The position numbers and the translations under genes are program-made. This document shows positions 13,953-14,704 of a stretch of 14,704 nt of DNA, in pieces (the stretch's first letter is position 1; every line of letters starts with the position of its first letter). Origin of the DNA: an uncultured Helicobacteraceae bacterium (GTDB taxonomy: Bacteria; Campylobacterota; Campylobacteria; Campylobacterales; UBA6016). Location of the stretch: the NCBI GenBank assembly GCA_937973585.1, contig CALJKN010000156.1, positions 1 through 14,704 of the forward strand, read 5' to 3'. The notes below the pieces were generated by a model that saw only the letters and a program-made list of their open reading frames with translations, did not search any database and was not told the DNA's origin.

Positions 13953-14171
13953 ATGAGCCAAAAAACAATTTTAAAAACACTTGAATTGGCTAGTTTGGAG
14001 GGTGGCAAAATCATCCTTTGCAGAATAGAAAAACCATACGGCGAAAACTCCTCTCCGGTAGTTAGCATCGGTGTTAGCCTAAAAGGTGAGGAGCCGGATT
14101 GGCAAGCGCACATACCTTATGCCAATCTGGACGGTCTTATTGCGGCACTAACGGAGATAAAAAACAGCTAA
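13953..14171 (+). CDS. Conserved-looking hypothetical protein, 72 residues
   Basis: I do not recognise a named function. The protein is soluble, with no signal peptide or membrane segment, and its pattern of alternating hydrophobic residues (KIILCRIEKPY, PVVSIGVSL, WQAHIPY) suggests a small beta-sheet followed by a helix (LDGLIAALTEIKN). Gene status is supported by AAAGG six bases before the ATG, codon use like its neighbours, and an 18-base distance to the YceI-family gene, with which it probably forms an operon. One cysteine (residue 23) is present. The following periplasmic gene does not by itself indicate its job. Confidence 0.75.
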   Translation: MSQKTILKTLELASLEGGKIILCRIEKPYGENSSPVVSIGVSLKGEEPDWQAHIPYANLDGLIAALTEIKNS

Positions 14172-14189
14172 ACAATAAAAGGAGCTAAT

Positions 14190-14704
14190 ATGAACATCCT
14201 CAAACCTTTAATCGCATCGGCTATCCTTTCGGCAGCTTTGTTCGGTGCGGATTTTGAGCTTGACAAATCTCATTCGGCGGTAGGCTTTAGCGTCAAGCAC
14301 CTTATGGTTAGCAACGTAAAAGGTAAATTCAACAACTTTGACGGAAACTTTAGCTTCGATCCAAAAAGTAAAAAAATATCTTCGCTCGCAGGTTCTGCAG
14401 AGGCCGCTAGCATAGATACCGACAACCAAAAAAGGGACGACCACCTAAAAAGTCCCGATTTTTTTGAGGCATCAAAGTTTCCGAAACTAACTTTTGAGAT
14501 GACAAAATTTACGCCACTCAAAGGGGAGAAGGCAAAAATAGCAGGAAACCTAACAATCAAAGGGGTTACAAAACCTGTAGTCTTTGATGCCGAAGTCAGC
14601 AAAATAGTCCAAGATCCATGGGGTGGCTCCAGAATGGGGATCTCTATGAGCTCAAAAATCAATAGGAAAGATTTTGGGTTAAATTGGAACAAAGCACTTG
14701 AAAC
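14190..14704 (+). CDS. YceI-family periplasmic lipid-binding protein, C-terminus beyond window
   Basis: YceI-family proteins are small lipocalin-like beta-barrels that bind polyprenyl or other isoprenoid lipids in the periplasm; the physiological role is not settled. The first 171 codons are visible, of about 190 expected. Residues 1-20 form a signal peptide with probable cleavage after LFGA, leaving DFELDKSHSAVGFSVKHL as the mature start, a classic family beginning. Other hallmarks are KGKFNNFDG, RDDHLKSPDFF, FPKLTFE, LTIKGVTKPV and FGLNWN near the end. AAAGGAG seven bases before the ATG is the best ribosome site in the window, suggesting high expression. It follows the 72-residue gene by 18 bases and is likely co-transcribed with it. 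Confidence 0.93.
   Translation, partial: MNILKPLIASAILSAALFGADFELDKSHSAVGFSVKHLMVSNVKGKFNNFDGNFSFDPKSKKISSLAGSAEAASIDTDNQKRDDHLKSPDFFEASKFPKLTFEMTKFTPLKGEKAKIAGNLTIKGVTKPVVFDAEVSKIVQDPWGGSRMGISMSSKINRKDFGLNWNKALE

Noticed and set aside
14208..14692. Minus-strand open frames opposite the YceI-family gene
   Set aside because: The plus-strand frame has a signal peptide, strong ribosome site and family motifs; the antisense frames have none.
1..14704. CRISPR array, tRNA or rRNA genes, intact insertion sequence, prophage or toxin-antitoxin pair
   Set aside because: No regularly spaced repeats, cloverleaf sequences, rRNA segments, transposase with catalytic domain or paired small toxin genes were seen on either strand.

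Overview
The window looks like the chromosome of a Campylobacterota bacterium, most likely a Campylobacter or a close relative. The evidence is gene content and order: a PpiD/SurA-like protein, ftsA and ftsZ are adjacent, rsmH is followed by a small FtsL-like protein, and there is a tandem-receiver/GGDEF protein of the CbrR type. Base composition is moderately AT-rich, gene packing is tight, and start/stop overlaps are common. No tRNA, rRNA, CRISPR array or intact mobile element is visible. This taxonomic call rests on recognition, not on a search.

Region 1 (1-2271, minus strand) is an operon for a membrane-bound molybdoenzyme of the DMSO-reductase superfamily, transcribed in the order B (four-cluster Fe-S subunit), C (NrfD/PsrC quinol-binding membrane subunit), A (Tat-exported molybdopterin catalytic subunit, running off the left edge). 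It should couple quinol oxidation to reduction of a sulfur or other oxyanion in the periplasm. The B-C-A order matches the tetrathionate (ttrBCA) and selenate (srdBCA) reductase operons, but the substrate cannot be fixed here. A perfect 19-bp inverted repeat lies in its probable promoter.

Region 2 (2272-2565) is the divergent intergenic region. It holds a good Campylobacter-type promoter for the plus-strand genes and, antisense to that promoter, a short open frame resembling the N-terminus of an IS4-type transposase.

Region 3 (2566-5818, plus strand) is a tightly overlapping run: a Ste24-like M48 membrane protease, prmC, a DUF4149-like membrane protein and an MlaF-type ABC ATPase whose usual permease and MCE partners are not adjacent.

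Region 4 (5815-11213, minus strand) is the division operon: PpiD/SurA-like periplasmic chaperone, ftsA, ftsZ, then a tandem receiver plus degenerate GGDEF protein. The last gene converges on mlaF, with the two stop codons overlapping.

Region 5 (11297-13789, plus strand) carries bioA, rsmH and an FtsL-like small membrane protein, starting from a divergent promoter region shared with region 4. Region 6 (13790-14704) has a gap with two hairpins, a 72-residue protein of unknown function and a YceI-family periplasmic protein cut by the right edge. The division genes are thus split into two facing blocks, ppiD-ftsA-ftsZ and rsmH-ftsL, with bioA between them.
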